Positions 9,648 through 18,398 of a stretch of DNA of 64,000 nt are shown piece by piece (the first letter of the stretch is position 1; every line of letters starts with the position of its first letter). This DNA comes from Flavobacterium undicola (GTDB lineage Bacteria; Bacteroidota; Bacteroidia; Flavobacteriales; Flavobacteriaceae), in NCBI RefSeq assembly GCF_009909155.2, contig NZ_JAAAPM020000007.1:85615-149614 (forward strand). The letters are read 5' to 3'. A model generated the notes under the pieces. The model ran no database searches. It worked only from the letters and a program-made list of their open reading frames with translations, and was not told the origin of the DNA. A program made the translations under genes and the position numbers.

Positions 9648-11408
9648 TTAAAGTAATTCTTTTTCAGAAAGTTGTTTTAAATAGAGTGATGCATAATAGC
9701 CTTCCTGATTTATTAACTGGTTATGAGAACCTTGTTGAATAATTTTTCCGTTTTCAAGAATTAGGATTCTATCAGCATTTTTTGCTGAAGATACACGATG
9801 GCTGACAATAATGGTTGTTTTGTCTTTGCAAATGGCGTTTAGGTTGTTTAAAATAGCCTCTTCGGTTTCGGTATCAACCGCTGATAAACAGTCGTCAAAC
9901 AATAAAATAGGCGGGTTTTTGATAATAGCTCTCGCTATAGAAACACGTTGCTTTTGTCCGCCCGAAAGGGTAATTCCTCTTTCGCCAAGAATCGTCTCGT
10001 ATTGCTTGTTGAAACCCATAATGTTATCGTGTACCACAGCATTTTTGGCGGCAGCCATAACCTCTTCAATTTCGGCATCTTCTTTACCAAATTTGATGTT
10101 GTTTTTAATGCTATCCGAAAATAAAAAAGCATCCTGAGGGACAATTCCAATGCTGTTTCGCAAATCAAATAAGTTCAAACGGCTAATTTCCTGTTCGTCA
10201 ATTTTTACCGCTCCTTGGGTTACATCGTACATACGGGAAATTAGAGATAAAATAGTCGATTTCCCGGAACCTGTTTTCCCAAGTATCGCAAGCGTTTCTC
10301 CTTTGTGTACCGTAAACGAAATATCTTGAAGCGCATTAATATTAGTGTCTTCATAGGTGTAACTCACATTTTCGAATGTGATTGTTCCTCCTATTGTAGA
10401 TTTCTCAGGATTGTTATTTTTAATTTCGGGTTCTATTTTTAGAAACTCATTCAATCTTTTTTGGGAAGCTTCTGCTTCTTGAACCATTGAAGAAACCCAG
10501 CCTAATGATGCTACTGGCCAAGTTAGCATATTGACATATAAAATAAATTCGGCAATAGTTCCAATGCTTTTTATGGTTCCTTGAATGTACATTAACCCAC
10601 CAAAATAAATCACGACTAAGTTGCTGATTCCGATTAAGGCTAACATTAAAGGACCAAATAAGGATTGAACTTTGGCTAAATCCAAGCTTTTACTTTTGCT
10701 TTCTAAAGAAAGGGCATGCATATTATCCTGATGTTGATTTTCTAAAGAATAGGCTTTTATTACGCGAACTCCCGAGAATATTTCTTGGGAAAAACTAGAA
10801 ACTTTAGATAAATATTGCTGAAAAGTGGTGCTTCGGATATTGATTTCGGTACTTAGTTTAAAGATAGCATACGATAAAAGAGGCAATGGTAAAAGGGTGT
10901 ACAAAGTAAGCAATGGCGATACTCTGTACATGAAAATAATAACGATAGCAAAACGAATGATGGTGTTAATGGTGTACATAACAGCCGGTCCTACATACAT
11001 TCTTACTTTTGAAATATCCTCGCTTATACGATTCATCAAATCTCCGGTACGGTTTTTTTTGTAGAAGTTTTGAGACAGGCTTTCGTATTGTCTGAAAACT
11101 TCATTTTTTAAGTCAAATTCAATATGACGTGACATCACAATCAAGGTTTGACGCATTAAAAAGGTTAGAAATCCGGCAATGATGGTGGTAGCGATGATGA
11201 GTAAAATATTATTTACTAATTGGTCTTGGATAACCGAATTAGATATGCCTTTATTTTTGGCAAAATCTTCGATTGATGCAAAGGATTTACTAATTAATTT
11301 AGGAGTAAAAAGTGAAAATATTTGTGCTACAATAGTAAATACAATTCCTAAGATAAAACGGTATTTGTATTTAATAAAATATTTATTGAGATAGAGTAAT
11401 TCTTTCAT
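9648..11408 (-). CDS. ABC exporter, fused permease and ATPase
   Basis: This 586-residue half-transporter works as a dimer in the inner membrane. Six membrane helices fall in residues 20-310. The nucleotide-binding domain (about 340-580) has Walker A ILGKTGSGKST, Q-loop IGIVPQDAFLFSD, signature ITLSGGQKQRVSIARA, Walker B PPILLFDDCLSAVDTE and the switch His in IIVSHRVSSAKNAD. The Walker B catalytic position reads FDD instead of the more common LDD/E, so Asp replaces the usual Glu. This is seen in some heterodimeric MsbA/LmrA-like exporters and may weaken ATP hydrolysis at this site. The substrate is not evident (drug or lipid). Confidence 0.93.
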   Translation of the reverse strand: MKELLYLNKYFIKYKYRFILGIVFTIVAQIFSLFTPKLISKSFASIEDFAKNKGISNSVIQDQLVNNILLIIATTIIAGFLTFLMRQTLIVMSRHIEFDLKNEVFRQYESLSQNFYKKNRTGDLMNRISEDISKVRMYVGPAVMYTINTIIRFAIVIIFMYRVSPLLTLYTLLPLPLLSYAIFKLSTEINIRSTTFQQYLSKVSSFSQEIFSGVRVIKAYSLENQHQDNMHALSLESKSKSLDLAKVQSLFGPLMLALIGISNLVVIYFGGLMYIQGTIKSIGTIAEFILYVNMLTWPVASLGWVSSMVQEAEASQKRLNEFLKIEPEIKNNNPEKSTIGGTITFENVSYTYEDTNINALQDISFTVHKGETLAILGKTGSGKSTILSLISRMYDVTQGAVKIDEQEISRLNLFDLRNSIGIVPQDAFLFSDSIKNNIKFGKEDAEIEEVMAAAKNAVVHDNIMGFNKQYETILGERGITLSGGQKQRVSIARAIIKNPPILLFDDCLSAVDTETEEAILNNLNAICKDKTTIIVSHRVSSAKNADRILILENGKIIQQGSHNQLINQEGYYASLYLKQLSEKELL

Positions 11409-11437
11409 TTCTAGACTAGGCTGTATTTTATAAAAAA

Positions 11438-11445
11438 CAAAGATA
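11438..11445 (-). promoter_or_regulatory. -7 promoter box for the ABC exporter
   Basis: TATCTTTG on the minus strand, 30 bases upstream of the ABC exporter start codon, matches TAnnTTTG exactly. Confidence 0.45.
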
Positions 11446-11539
11446 TAGCTTTAAAAGTAAAATTGTTAGCTGTTCGTAAGCTGTTAAGTCTCATTTAACG
11501 TTTCATTAATGAAAGTGTAAAGGGGAAAAAAGAAAATAT

Positions 11540-11695
11540 AAATTTATCTGAATTTTACACAAATTGCACGAATTAGCACAAATTTGGATGAAATAAATCT
11601 CACGAATCTGTCTAAAGCAGATAAAATTTGTGGAATTTCTTTTTAGAATCAAAGTAATATTCGTGATAATAGGTGTTAATTCGTGTCAAAAATAA
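11540..11695. repeat. AT-rich intergenic word repeat
   Basis: Related words recur in both orientations here: cacaaattgcacgaattagc, then cacaaatttg, then aaaatttgtgg and ttaattcgtgtc. Together they form a long imperfect inverted repeat between divergent genes. No ORF with coding character is present; this explains most of the 382-base gap between 11409 and 11790. Confidence 0.5.
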
Positions 11696-11753
11696 CTGCT
11701 ACGTTTGTCCTGCTTTTTATGGCTTTTAATTTTATTTTGAAAAAGGAAATCCT

Positions 11754-11761
11754 TATTTTTG
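11754..11761 (+). promoter_or_regulatory. -7 promoter box for nusB
   Basis: TATTTTTG matches TAnnTTTG 29 bases upstream of the GTG start of nusB. Confidence 0.45.
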
Positions 11762-11790
11762 CAGACTAATTTAATAAAAGTTCTTACAAG

Positions 11791-12735
11791 GTGGTAAATA
11801 GACGACACATTCGCGTTAAAGTTATGCAAACCATTTATGCGATGCATCAAAATGGCTCTGATAACCTGGAAAAGGAAGAAAAATTCCTTTTTTACAGTAT
11901 CGATAATATTCAAGATTTATACCTTACAATGATTTCTTCTTTGTTAGAAATATGTAAAAAAGAAACACAATTTTTGCATTTATCTAGTCAGAAACATTTA
12001 GCTACTGCAGCTGAACGTAAACCGAACGAAAAATTCATTAAGAACAGCATTTTCGAAATTCTTGCCGAAAACAATTCTTTAAGCATTGCTCTAGAAACCA
12101 GAAAAATTGATGCTTGGCATTTGCATGAGGATTATATAGCGTTGTTATTAACTGCTATAAAAGAGAGTTCTTACTATCAAACTTACATGAGTAATCCAAC
12201 ACGCTCGTTTGAAGAAGACCGACAGTTGATTATGGATTTATTTACTGAAGTAATTGTTCCAAATGAGAAATTGTACGAGTTCTTGGAAGACGATAAGCTG
12301 ACTTGGATTGATGATATTCCGATGGTGAATACACAAATCATCAAGCAATTGAAAGCGATGAAACCTATCGAAAATGATAATTTCAGAGTGCCAAAATTGT
12401 ACAAAGACAATGAAGACAAGGATTTTGTTAAAGATTTGTTTCGTAAAACGGTGTTGAACGAAGCAGAATTAGCGAAAGAATTTGTAGACAAAACACCTAA
12501 CTGGGATAGCGATAGAATTGCTGAGGTTGATACTATTATTTTAAAAATGGCAATTTGCGAATTTTTGAAATTCCCATCTATTCCCGTGAAAGTAACTTTG
12601 AACGAATATTTAGAATTAGCTAAAGAATATTCTACTCCTAAAAGTAGTATTTTTATCAATGGAATTTTAGATAATCTTGTTAAAGAATTAGAGTCTAGTA
12701 AAAAAATGATTAAAGCCGGTCGCGGTTTAATGTAA
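11791..12735 (+). CDS. nusB: transcription antitermination factor NusB, long Bacteroidetes form
   Basis: NusB binds boxA RNA with S10 (NusE) in antitermination complexes on rRNA operons. The canonical fold of about 140 residues lies in the C-terminal half, with AELAKEFVDKTPNWDSDRIAEVDTIILKMAICEFLKFPSIPVKVTLNEYLELAKEY, described here as WDSDRIAEVDTIILKMA and VKVTLNEYLELAKEYS near residues 230-290. The N-terminal half begins MVNRRHIRVKVMQTIYAMHQ, a NusB-like start followed by a lineage-specific insertion; 314 residues is normal for this phylum. The start is GTG at 11791; no in-frame ATG occurs before residue 12. It is followed 33 bases later by yajC, so cotranscription is likely. Confidence 0.93.
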   Translation: MVNRRHIRVKVMQTIYAMHQNGSDNLEKEEKFLFYSIDNIQDLYLTMISSLLEICKKETQFLHLSSQKHLATAAERKPNEKFIKNSIFEILAENNSLSIALETRKIDAWHLHEDYIALLLTAIKESSYYQTYMSNPTRSFEEDRQLIMDLFTEVIVPNEKLYEFLEDDKLTWIDDIPMVNTQIIKQLKAMKPIENDNFRVPKLYKDNEDKDFVKDLFRKTVLNEAELAKEFVDKTPNWDSDRIAEVDTIILKMAICEFLKFPSIPVKVTLNEYLELAKEYSTPKSSIFINGILDNLVKELESSKKMIKAGRGLM

Positions 12736-12768
12736 TATTTATAAATTTAAAAAAAAGAATTAAAAATT

Positions 12769-13041
12769 ATGGGTCAATTAACTCAATTTGCGCCGTTTAT
12801 CTTAATGTTTGTGGTTATCTATTTCTTTATGATTAGACCACAACAAAAAAGAGCAAAACAAGAAAAAGAATTTGAAGCTAGCTTAAAAGTAGGTGATAAA
12901 ATTATTACTAAAAGTGGTCTTCACGGTAAGGTAGCTGAACTAGCCGATACTACTGTAGTTATTGAAACTATGGCTGGAAAATTAAAAATGGAGCGTACTG
13001 CGATTTCTATGGAAATGAGTGCTGCATTAGCAAAAAAATAA
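12769..13041 (+). CDS. yajC: preprotein translocase subunit YajC
   Basis: Small single-span inner-membrane protein that associates with SecDF. The 90 residues have the membrane helix at about 8-22 (FILMFVVIYFFMIRPQQKR), the invariant RPQQKR motif, then a cytosolic domain with KVGDKIITKSGLHGKV and VIETMAGKLKMERTAI. The length is typical. It lies downstream of nusB, while secDF is at 37.5 kb, so the two Sec accessory genes are not adjacent here. A strong hairpin follows. Confidence 0.96.
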   Translation: MGQLTQFAPFILMFVVIYFFMIRPQQKRAKQEKEFEASLKVGDKIITKSGLHGKVAELADTTVVIETMAGKLKMERTAISMEMSAALAKK

Positions 13042-13057
13042 TTCAATATTTTTTTAT

Positions 13058-13099
13058 AGTAAAAGCCCCAAATCTTTCAGTAGAATTGGGGCTTTTACT
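13058..13099 (+). terminator. terminator after nusB-yajC
   Basis: A 14-base-pair perfect stem, agtaaaagccccaa / ttggggcttttact, with a 14-base loop. The downstream T run is weak; it also sits at the end of the convergent gene at 13115-13564. Confidence 0.7.
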
Positions 13100-13114
13100 T
13101 GTTTGAAAATGACA

Positions 13115-13564
13115 TTATTTCTTCTTGCTTTTATTTTTTTTGATTTTCTTTTCTTTTTTAGATTTTTTCTTCGCTTTTTTCTCTTTGGCCTTCGCTTTTA
13201 GTTTTGCTTTTTTGACTTTTTCTTTCTTGGCTTTCTTGGCTTTTGCTTTCGCTTTTTTTGCCTTCGCCTTTGCTTTTTCTTTAGCGTTCGCTTTTAAAGC
13301 TTTCTTTTTTTCTTTGTCTTTCATCTTTTTCTTGTTTTCTTTTTTTGTGATGGCTAGGTCGTCGTTTTCAATTGTTTCTGTAGCTGTTACCTCCTCGGTT
13401 GCTGCTGGGGTTTCGTCAATAATTGCCGAAAGGATTTCTTCTGTTATTACAACAACTGGTTTTTGTTTTGTTCTTGAATTTCTGGTTGCAGGTTTTACTT
13501 CTTTTAATGGTTCTTGAGGAGGAGCTTCATTTGCTTCTTTGTTGTTTGTCTCTTTTTTAATCAT
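13115..13564 (-). CDS. Lys/Ala-rich histone H1-like hypothetical protein
   Basis: This 149-residue protein has no recognisable catalytic domain. Residues 1-75 are acidic to neutral, rich in Glu, Thr and Ala (EEILSAIIDETPAATEEV). From about residue 78 the chain is nearly all Lys and Ala in KAKAKKAKAK-like repeats to the C-terminus (KNKSKKK). The tail resembles the C-terminal domain of histone H1 and of bacterial H1-like nucleoid proteins, so DNA or RNA binding is plausible but not shown. The low complexity opens a long antisense frame (13125-13517) that I regard as an artefact. No operon partner. Confidence 0.65.
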   Translation of the reverse strand: MIKKETNNKEANEAPPQEPLKEVKPATRNSRTKQKPVVVITEEILSAIIDETPAATEEVTATETIENDDLAITKKENKKKMKDKEKKKALKANAKEKAKAKAKKAKAKAKKAKKEKVKKAKLKAKAKEKKAKKKSKKEKKIKKNKSKKK

Positions 13565-13662
13565 TTTGTTAAAATATTTATATTAATATATTTAATGTTA
13601 TGTAATTGTAAAATTAATGTAAGTGAAAATACAATTTATAAATGGTTTTTCAATGTTAATTT

Positions 13663-13698
13663 TTTTTTAAGGCTGGACTGAAGTCCAGCCTTAAAAAA
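13663..13698. terminator. bidirectional hairpin, perfect 17-base arms
   Basis: Two perfect 17-base arms (ttttttaaggctggact and agtccagccttaaaaaa) flank a 2-base centre. T runs on both strands make it look like a bidirectional terminator. It lies downstream of pepT and directly next to the repeat pair that follows. Confidence 0.6.
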
Positions 13699-13770
13699 TG
13701 TGTCGAGTTTACGACTCTAAGTTCCGTAGGAACGAAATGTATTATAGCAACGGATTTTACCGTTGTGAAC
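13697..13770 (+). repeat. REP-like intergenic repeat, copy 1
   Basis: The copy begins aatgtgtcgag, contains the core ctaagttccgtaggaacg and ends with tagcaacggattttaccgtt. The copy at 13825-13900 shares this order. The second segment forms a short hairpin (caacggatttt / ccgttg), so the element has two stem-loops. Confidence 0.75.
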
Positions 13771-13824
13771 AAAAAAACCGACACATTGCTGTATCGGTAT
13801 ATTGATATACTAATCAAAATACAA

Positions 13825-13900
13825 AATGTGTCGTTCCTACGGCTCTAAGTTCCGTAGGAACGGGCTATATTGTAGCAACGGATTTTAATCCGTTGAAAAC
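13825..13900 (+). repeat. REP-like intergenic repeat, copy 2
   Basis: Same order as copy 1: aatgtgtcg, a palindromic gttcctacgg / ccgtaggaac block, then tagcaacggattttaatccg. Here both stems are complete, suggesting that copy 1 has decayed. The two copies are 128 bases apart and in direct orientation, 22 bases downstream of the pepT stop. Confidence 0.75.
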
Positions 13901-13921
13901 AAAGAAACGATTCATGAAGTA

Positions 13922-15193
13922 TTATTTCCCTTTTTTTATTGGTTCCAAACCAAAGTTAGGTAAAGCTGTAAGCTCGGCAATTTTTACAATGACTTCTACT
14001 GCTTTTTGCATACTTTCTACAGGAACATATTCGTATTTTCCGTGAAAGTTGTGTCCTCCGGCAAAGATGTTTGGGCAAGGTAATCCCATATAGGATAATT
14101 GCGAACCATCAGTTCCACCGCGAATGGGTTTGATAATCGGTTTGATGTTCAATTCTCTCATCGCTTTTTCGGCAATGTCTACAATGTGTTTCACAGGAAG
14201 TACTTTTTCCTTCATATTGTAATATTGATCTTTGATTTCAGTAACTACGATGTCTTCTCCAAATTGTTTCGCAAATTTCTTATTGATTTTGCTCGCTATT
14301 TTTTGAATTTTCTCTTTTCTTTTTTCGAATTTTTTACTGTTGTGGTCTCTAATAATCAATTCCACTACTGTTTCTTCTATGCTCCCGTTAAAGTGATGCA
14401 CATGATAAAAACCTTGATATCCTCTGGTTTTTTCAGGAACTTCATCAGAAGGCAATTCGATGATAAATGAATTCGCAACTAACATTGAATTAATCATTTT
14501 TCCTTTGGCATAACCAGGATGAACGCTTTTTCCTTTGAAAGTGATTTTGGCTCCAGCCGCATTAAAATTTTCATATTCTAATTCGCCTATTTGACTTCCG
14601 TCCATCGTATAAGCCCATTGCGCTCCAAATTTTTCCACATCAAAAAAGTGTGCACCTCGACCAATTTCTTCGTCAGGAGTGAATCCAACTCTTATTTTTC
14701 CGTGTTTTATTTCTGGATTTTTGATAAGGAATTCCATTGCGGTAACAATTTCAGTAATTCCGGCTTTGTCATCCGCACCTAAAAGTGTGGTTCCATCAGT
14801 AGTAATTAGGGTTTGCCCTTTGTATTGCAATAGATCTTTGAAATAATTAGAAGATAAAACGATGTTTTGTTCCGCATTTAGTACAATATCCTTTCCGTCA
14901 TAATCGCGAATAATTTGTGGTTTTACATTGGCTCCAGAAAAATCAGGAGAAGTGTCAAAATGAGAAACAAATCCTATTGTAGGTACTTCGTGCTCAACAT
15001 TACTGGGTAAAGTTGCCATGATGTAAGCTTTGTCGTTAATAGTAACGTCTTGCATTCCAATAGCTTTTAGTTCTTCGACTAATTTATTGGCTAAAACCCA
15101 TTGTTTTTCGGTACTTGGAGTCGTTTCTGAATTCGGATTGGATTCGGTATCTATTGTTACATAACTGACAAAACGATCGATGATATCTTGCAT
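13922..15193 (-). CDS. pepT: peptidase T (aminotripeptidase)
   Basis: Cytoplasmic M20-family zinc metallopeptidase removing N-terminal residues from tripeptides. The 423 residues match PepT (about 410). Metal and catalytic segments are visible: [14 protein letters not shown] near residue 80 (HxD), [15 protein letters not shown] near 140, [17 protein letters not shown] near 175 (catalytic EE), YTMDGS near 195 and the terminal [21 protein letters not shown] with the last zinc His. The order and spacing are standard. The gene is monocistronic, with a promoter box at 15219-15226 and a hairpin plus repeats downstream. Confidence 0.96.
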   Translation of the reverse strand: MQDIIDRFVSYVTIDTESNPNSETTPSTEKQWVLANKLVEELKAIGMQDVTINDKAYIMATLPSNVEHEVPTIGFVSHFDTSPDFSGANVKPQIIRDYDGKDIVLNAEQNIVLSSNYFKDLLQYKGQTLITTDGTTLLGADDKAGITEIVTAMEFLIKNPEIKHGKIRVGFTPDEEIGRGAHFFDVEKFGAQWAYTMDGSQIGELEYENFNAAGAKITFKGKSVHPGYAKGKMINSMLVANSFIIELPSDEVPEKTRGYQGFYHVHHFNGSIEETVVELIIRDHNSKKFEKRKEKIQKIASKINKKFAKQFGEDIVVTEIKDQYYNMKEKVLPVKHIVDIAEKAMRELNIKPIIKPIRGGTDGSQLSYMGLPCPNIFAGGHNFHGKYEYVPVESMQKAVEVIVKIAELTALPNFGLEPIKKGK

Positions 15194-15218
15194 AAAGTGG
15201 TGTTTTTTTATTGGCTAG

Positions 15219-15226
15219 CAAAGATA
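15219..15226 (-). promoter_or_regulatory. -7 promoter box for pepT
   Basis: TATCTTTG on the minus strand, 26 bases upstream of the pepT start, matches TAnnTTTG. Confidence 0.45.
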
Positions 15227-15254
15227 AGATTAATTTAAAGGATAGTACGGTAGC

Positions 15255-15662
15255 CTATTTCATGTTTTCCAGCATTTGGATTATTTTATCTAATTTCTCA
15301 ACATCAATAGAGTTGAGTTTTGTTGCCAAAGCCTCAATTTCCAGTTTTGCTTCTTTATTCGTATTATAATCTTCTTGAGCTTGTACACGGTCTCTTTCGT
15401 TTTGGCGGTTTTGTGCCATCATAATTATGGGAGCAGCATAAGCCGCCTGGGTAGAAAATACCAGATTGAGTAAGATAAAAGGATAAGCATCCCAATGTTT
15501 TAAATAAGCGAAAAGGTTTAATCCCATCCAAATAATTACAAACACAGTTTGAATGATTATAAAACGCCAAGACCCCATGCCTTTGGCTACAGCATCTGCT
15601 ATTCGGCTTCCAAATGCTAGGCTATCGTAATGTTGTTGATGCCAGTTTTTATTGATATCCAT
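15255..15662 (-). CDS. DUF1003 membrane protein
   Basis: This 135-residue inner-membrane protein has two helices (about residues 34-54, FIIIQTVFVIIWMGLNLF, and 60-82, AYPFILLNLVFSTQAAYAAP). The DUF1003 signature is seen in YPFILLNLVFS, PIIMMAQNRQNERDR and the preceding GSWRFI. A cytoplasmic tail with coiled-coil potential follows (KLEIEALATKLNSIDVEKLDKIIQML). The family is widespread and has no established function. It is separated from pepT by 61 bases on the same strand, and cotranscription is uncertain because pepT has its own promoter box. Confidence 0.9.
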   Translation of the reverse strand: MDINKNWHQQHYDSLAFGSRIADAVAKGMGSWRFIIIQTVFVIIWMGLNLFAYLKHWDAYPFILLNLVFSTQAAYAAPIIMMAQNRQNERDRVQAQEDYNTNKEAKLEIEALATKLNSIDVEKLDKIIQMLENMK

Positions 15663-15825
15663 ATTGTGTATAATTTATTTTTATTTAAAAGTAAGGAAAG
15701 TTTATTTATAAAAAAACCACAAATTCATCAATTAGTTGTTCCGTTTAGATGGAGTTAATTGGTGAATTTGCGGTTGGTTTTAAGTTTGTAAAGATTTAAT
15801 TACTGATGTTCATTCTATTCGTTAA

Positions 15826-16407
15826 TTACATCAGCCCATTTATCTTAGCATATTGCAACAACATAATGGTTTTGGCATCTTTTAGTTCTCCTGTTTCAAT
15901 CATAGCATATGCTTGGTCGAATGACATTTCTATGACTTCAATATTTTCTTGTTCATGATCTAGTCCGCCTCCTTCGCTGACTTTCATAGAAGCGTCGTAT
16001 TCGCCAATAAATAAATATAGGATTTCAGTTATGGCACCTGGTGACATATAGGTTTCCATGATTTTTTTAACCTTAGAAATTCTATAGCCTGTTTCTTCTT
16101 CTGTTTCTCTGATGATGCATTGTTCTGGTTCGTCCTGATCTAATAATCCGGCACAAACTTCTACCATCATTCCGTTATTGTTACCGTTTAAGTAGGTTGG
16201 TAAACGAAACTGACGCGTTAAAATAATAGTTTTGTTTGTTTTGTTGTAAAGTAAAATGGCCGCTCCGTTTCCTCGATCGTAGACTTCTCTTTTTTGAGTA
16301 ATCACGCTGTTGTCAGGTTTTTGATAATCAAAAGTTACTTTGTTCAGAATGTACCAGTTGTCTGAAAGTAATTCGGTTTTTTGGATGGTTATTTTTGGCT
16401 CGTTCAT
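15826..16407 (-). CDS. Nudix hydrolase, GDP-mannose pyrophosphatase-like
   Basis: This 193-residue protein has a complete Nudix box near residues 85-108 (GLLDQDEPEQCIIRETEEET, with REtEEE supplying the Mg ligands). The upstream segments REVYDRGNGAAILLYNKTNKTIILTRQFRLPTY, read here as GNGAAILLYN and LTRQFRLPTY, and the downstream YMSPGAITEILYLFIGEYD match the NudK/ADP-sugar pyrophosphatase branch. It probably hydrolyses GDP-mannose or a related nucleotide sugar in the cytoplasm. Substrate specificity is an inference from family resemblance. A 22-base palindromic repeat lies just upstream. Confidence 0.87.
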   Translation of the reverse strand: MNEPKITIQKTELLSDNWYILNKVTFDYQKPDNSVITQKREVYDRGNGAAILLYNKTNKTIILTRQFRLPTYLNGNNNGMMVEVCAGLLDQDEPEQCIIRETEEETGYRISKVKKIMETYMSPGAITEILYLFIGEYDASMKVSEGGGLDHEQENIEVIEMSFDQAYAMIETGELKDAKTIMLLQYAKINGLM

Positions 16408-16428
16408 CTGTTATTTATTTTACAGCAA

Positions 16429-16450
16429 ACCTGTCTGCCGGCAGGCAGGT
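16429..16450. repeat. 22-bp palindromic repeat (copy 2, inverted)
   Basis: Inverted relative to the copies at 1113-1134 and 57370-57391, differing by one base near the centre. It lies between purA and the Nudix gene. Confidence 0.7.
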
Positions 16451-16520
16451 TCGCAAATTAAAAATGCAGAAGCAAAAATAATTTGCGAATTTTCGGTTTG
16501 ATTTTTTTGTTTAAATATAT

Positions 16521-16549
16521 AAAAAAACGCTCTGAAAAATCAGAGCGTT
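16521..16549 (-). terminator. rho-independent terminator after purA
   Basis: Stem aacgctctga / tcagagcgtt with a 4-base loop, followed on the minus strand by seven T residues, immediately after the purA stop. Confidence 0.85.
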
Positions 16550-16554
16550 AAGTG

Positions 16555-17826
16555 TTATTTCAGAATAGTTTGTTTTCTGTCTGGACCTACAGAAACAATT
16601 TTGATAGGTACTTCAAGTTCTTTTTCAATGAACTCGATGTATTCTTTTAATTCAACTGGTAATTCCTCGTAAGTAGTCATTCCTGTTAAATCTTGTTTCC
16701 ATCCTTTAAATTCTTTGTAAATTGGAGCAACATTTTCTTCTTCCACATTGTAAGGGAAGTGAGCGATGTTTTTTCCTTTATAATTGTATTCAGTACATAT
16801 TTTTAAGGTATCAAAACCTGAAAGTACGTCACCTTTCATCATCATCAATTGAGTTACTCCGTTTACTTGAACAGCATATTTCAACGCTACTAAGTCTAAC
16901 CATCCACAACGTCTTGCTCTTCCTGTAACCGAACCAAATTCGTTACCCACTTTTGCCATAGTAGCACCTACTTCGTCAAAAAGTTCAGTAGGGAAAGGAC
17001 CGCTACCAACACGAGTAGTGTAAGCTTTGAAAATACCGTACACTTCTTTGATTTTGTTAGGAGCAATTCCTAAGCCTGTACAAGCTCCTGCAGCTGTAGT
17101 ATTAGAAGAAGTTACGAAAGGATAAGTTCCAAAATCAACATCTAATAATGAACCCTGAGCTCCTTCGCATAAAATAGATTTACCTGCTTTTTGAGCTTGG
17201 TACATGTATTCTTCGCTATCGATGAAATCTAATTTTTTAATTTCTTCGATAGATTCAAAGAATTCTGCTTCTAATTCAGGTAAGTTGTATTGTAATTCCA
17301 CTCCGTAGAATGCAATCATTGCTTCGTGCTTGTCAGCTAGAGAACGGTATCTTTCTTTAAAATCTTCTAATTCAATATCTCCTACGCGTAGACCATTTCT
17401 ACCTGTTTTGTCCATGTAAGTTGGTCCAATACCTTTAAGTGTAGAACCAATTTTAGCTTTCCCTTTAGAAGCTTCAGAAGCAGCGTCTAATAAACGGTGC
17501 GTAGGTAAAATTAAGTGTGCTTTTCTGGAAATGATTAATTTCTTTTTGATATCGATGTTGAATTTTGCCAATCCTTCGATTTCTTTTTGAAATACAACAG
17601 GATCGATTACAACACCATTTCCAATAACATTTATCGCTGATTTATGGAAAATTCCAGAAGGAATGGTTCTAAGTACGTGTTTAATTCCGTCAAATTCTAA
17701 AGTATGCCCTGCATTAGGTCCTCCTTGAAAACGAGCAATAATATCGTAATTTGAGGTAAGAACATCAACAATTTTTCCTTTTCCTTCATCTCCCCATTGT
17801 AATCCTAGTAATAAATCTACGGTCAT
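16555..17826 (-). CDS. purA: adenylosuccinate synthetase
   Basis: Catalyses the GTP-dependent condensation of IMP with aspartate, the first committed step of AMP synthesis. The 423 residues match the family (about 425-430). Motifs are GLQWGDEGKGKIVD (P-loop with catalytic Asp) at residues 8-21, FQGGPNAGHT near 35, HRLLDAASEASKGKAKIGSTLKGIGPTYMDK (here IGSTLKGIGPTYMDK) near 120-140, AQGSLLDVDFGTYPFVTSSNTTA near 220 and TGRARRCGWLDLVALKYA near 300. It lies downstream of the Fur-family regulator on the same strand, with 65 bases between them. PurA is a known target of ppGpp inhibition in other bacteria, and a RelA/SpoT gene is just upstream. That is context only. Confidence 0.97.
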   Translation of the reverse strand: MTVDLLLGLQWGDEGKGKIVDVLTSNYDIIARFQGGPNAGHTLEFDGIKHVLRTIPSGIFHKSAINVIGNGVVIDPVVFQKEIEGLAKFNIDIKKKLIISRKAHLILPTHRLLDAASEASKGKAKIGSTLKGIGPTYMDKTGRNGLRVGDIELEDFKERYRSLADKHEAMIAFYGVELQYNLPELEAEFFESIEEIKKLDFIDSEEYMYQAQKAGKSILCEGAQGSLLDVDFGTYPFVTSSNTTAAGACTGLGIAPNKIKEVYGIFKAYTTRVGSGPFPTELFDEVGATMAKVGNEFGSVTGRARRCGWLDLVALKYAVQVNGVTQLMMMKGDVLSGFDTLKICTEYNYKGKNIAHFPYNVEEENVAPIYKEFKGWKQDLTGMTTYEELPVELKEYIEFIEKELEVPIKIVSVGPDRKQTILK

Positions 17827-17891
17827 TTTAATTTCTTTATTTAATCGTTAATTCGTTTTGGTGGTAAATTAGCTTACCGCCTTTTTTTAAA

Positions 17892-18398
17892 CTAAATGTT
17901 ATCGTTATTGGTTTCTTCTTTCTCTTCGTCTGTTTTTGCCACTCTTTTTGTACCATAAAAATACAAGGAATGATTTGTGATGTCTACATCAAAAATTTCT
18001 TCTATAGTCTTTTTGATAGATTGAATTCTTGGATCACAAAATTCTACTACATCACCACTATCTGTCATGATAAGATGGTCATGTTGTTTGTCAAAATAGG
18101 ATTTTTCATAGTGTGCCTGGTTTTGTCCAAATTGGTGTTTACGCACCAAAGCACAGTCAAGTAGTAATTCTATAGTGTTGTACAGCGTAGCTCTACTGAC
18201 ACGGTAGTTTTTGTTTTTCATTTTGATGTATAGATTTTCTATATCAAAATGTTCTTCGCTTTCATAGATTTCCTGAAGTATAGAGTAACGTTCAGGCGTT
18301 TTTCTATGCCCGTTTTTCTCAAGATACATTGTAAAAACGTTTTTTACAATCTCTTGATTTTTGTTGTTATTTGTGGAAATGAGTGTCATATTCGGCAA
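17892..18398 (-). CDS. Fur/PerR family transcriptional regulator
   Basis: This 168-residue regulator has the Fur winged helix (about residues 25-90: [19 protein letters not shown] and [21 protein letters not shown]) and the dimerisation/metal domain with [23 protein letters not shown]. The HDH metal ligands and the later His in [11 protein letters not shown] are kept. The structural-zinc CxxC pairs of E. coli Fur and PerR are missing; only one Cys (EFCDP) remains. It therefore probably lacks the structural Zn site. The first ATG (18398) overlaps the -7 box at 18396-18403, so translation more likely starts at the ATG at 18389 (MTLIST). The co-repressor metal is not deducible. Confidence 0.9.
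   Translation of the reverse strand: MPNMTLISTNNNKNQEIVKNVFTMYLEKNGHRKTPERYSILQEIYESEEHFDIENLYIKMKNKNYRVSRATLYNTIELLLDCALVRKHQFGQNQAHYEKSYFDKQHDHLIMTDSGDVVEFCDPRIQSIKKTIEEIFDVDITNHSLYFYGTKRVAKTDEEKEETNNDNI

Noticed and set aside
13125..13517. A 130-codon frame opposite the Lys-rich gene, reading as Phe/Ala/Leu-rich protein
   Set aside because: A direct by-product of the AAA/GCN-rich tail on the other strand; the Lys-rich frame has a better start and codon use.
17860..17888. A hairpin with a T run between the Fur-family gene and purA
   Set aside because: ggtggtaa / ttaccgcc followed by seven T residues would terminate rightward transcription, but both flanking genes run leftward; no plus-strand gene ends here.
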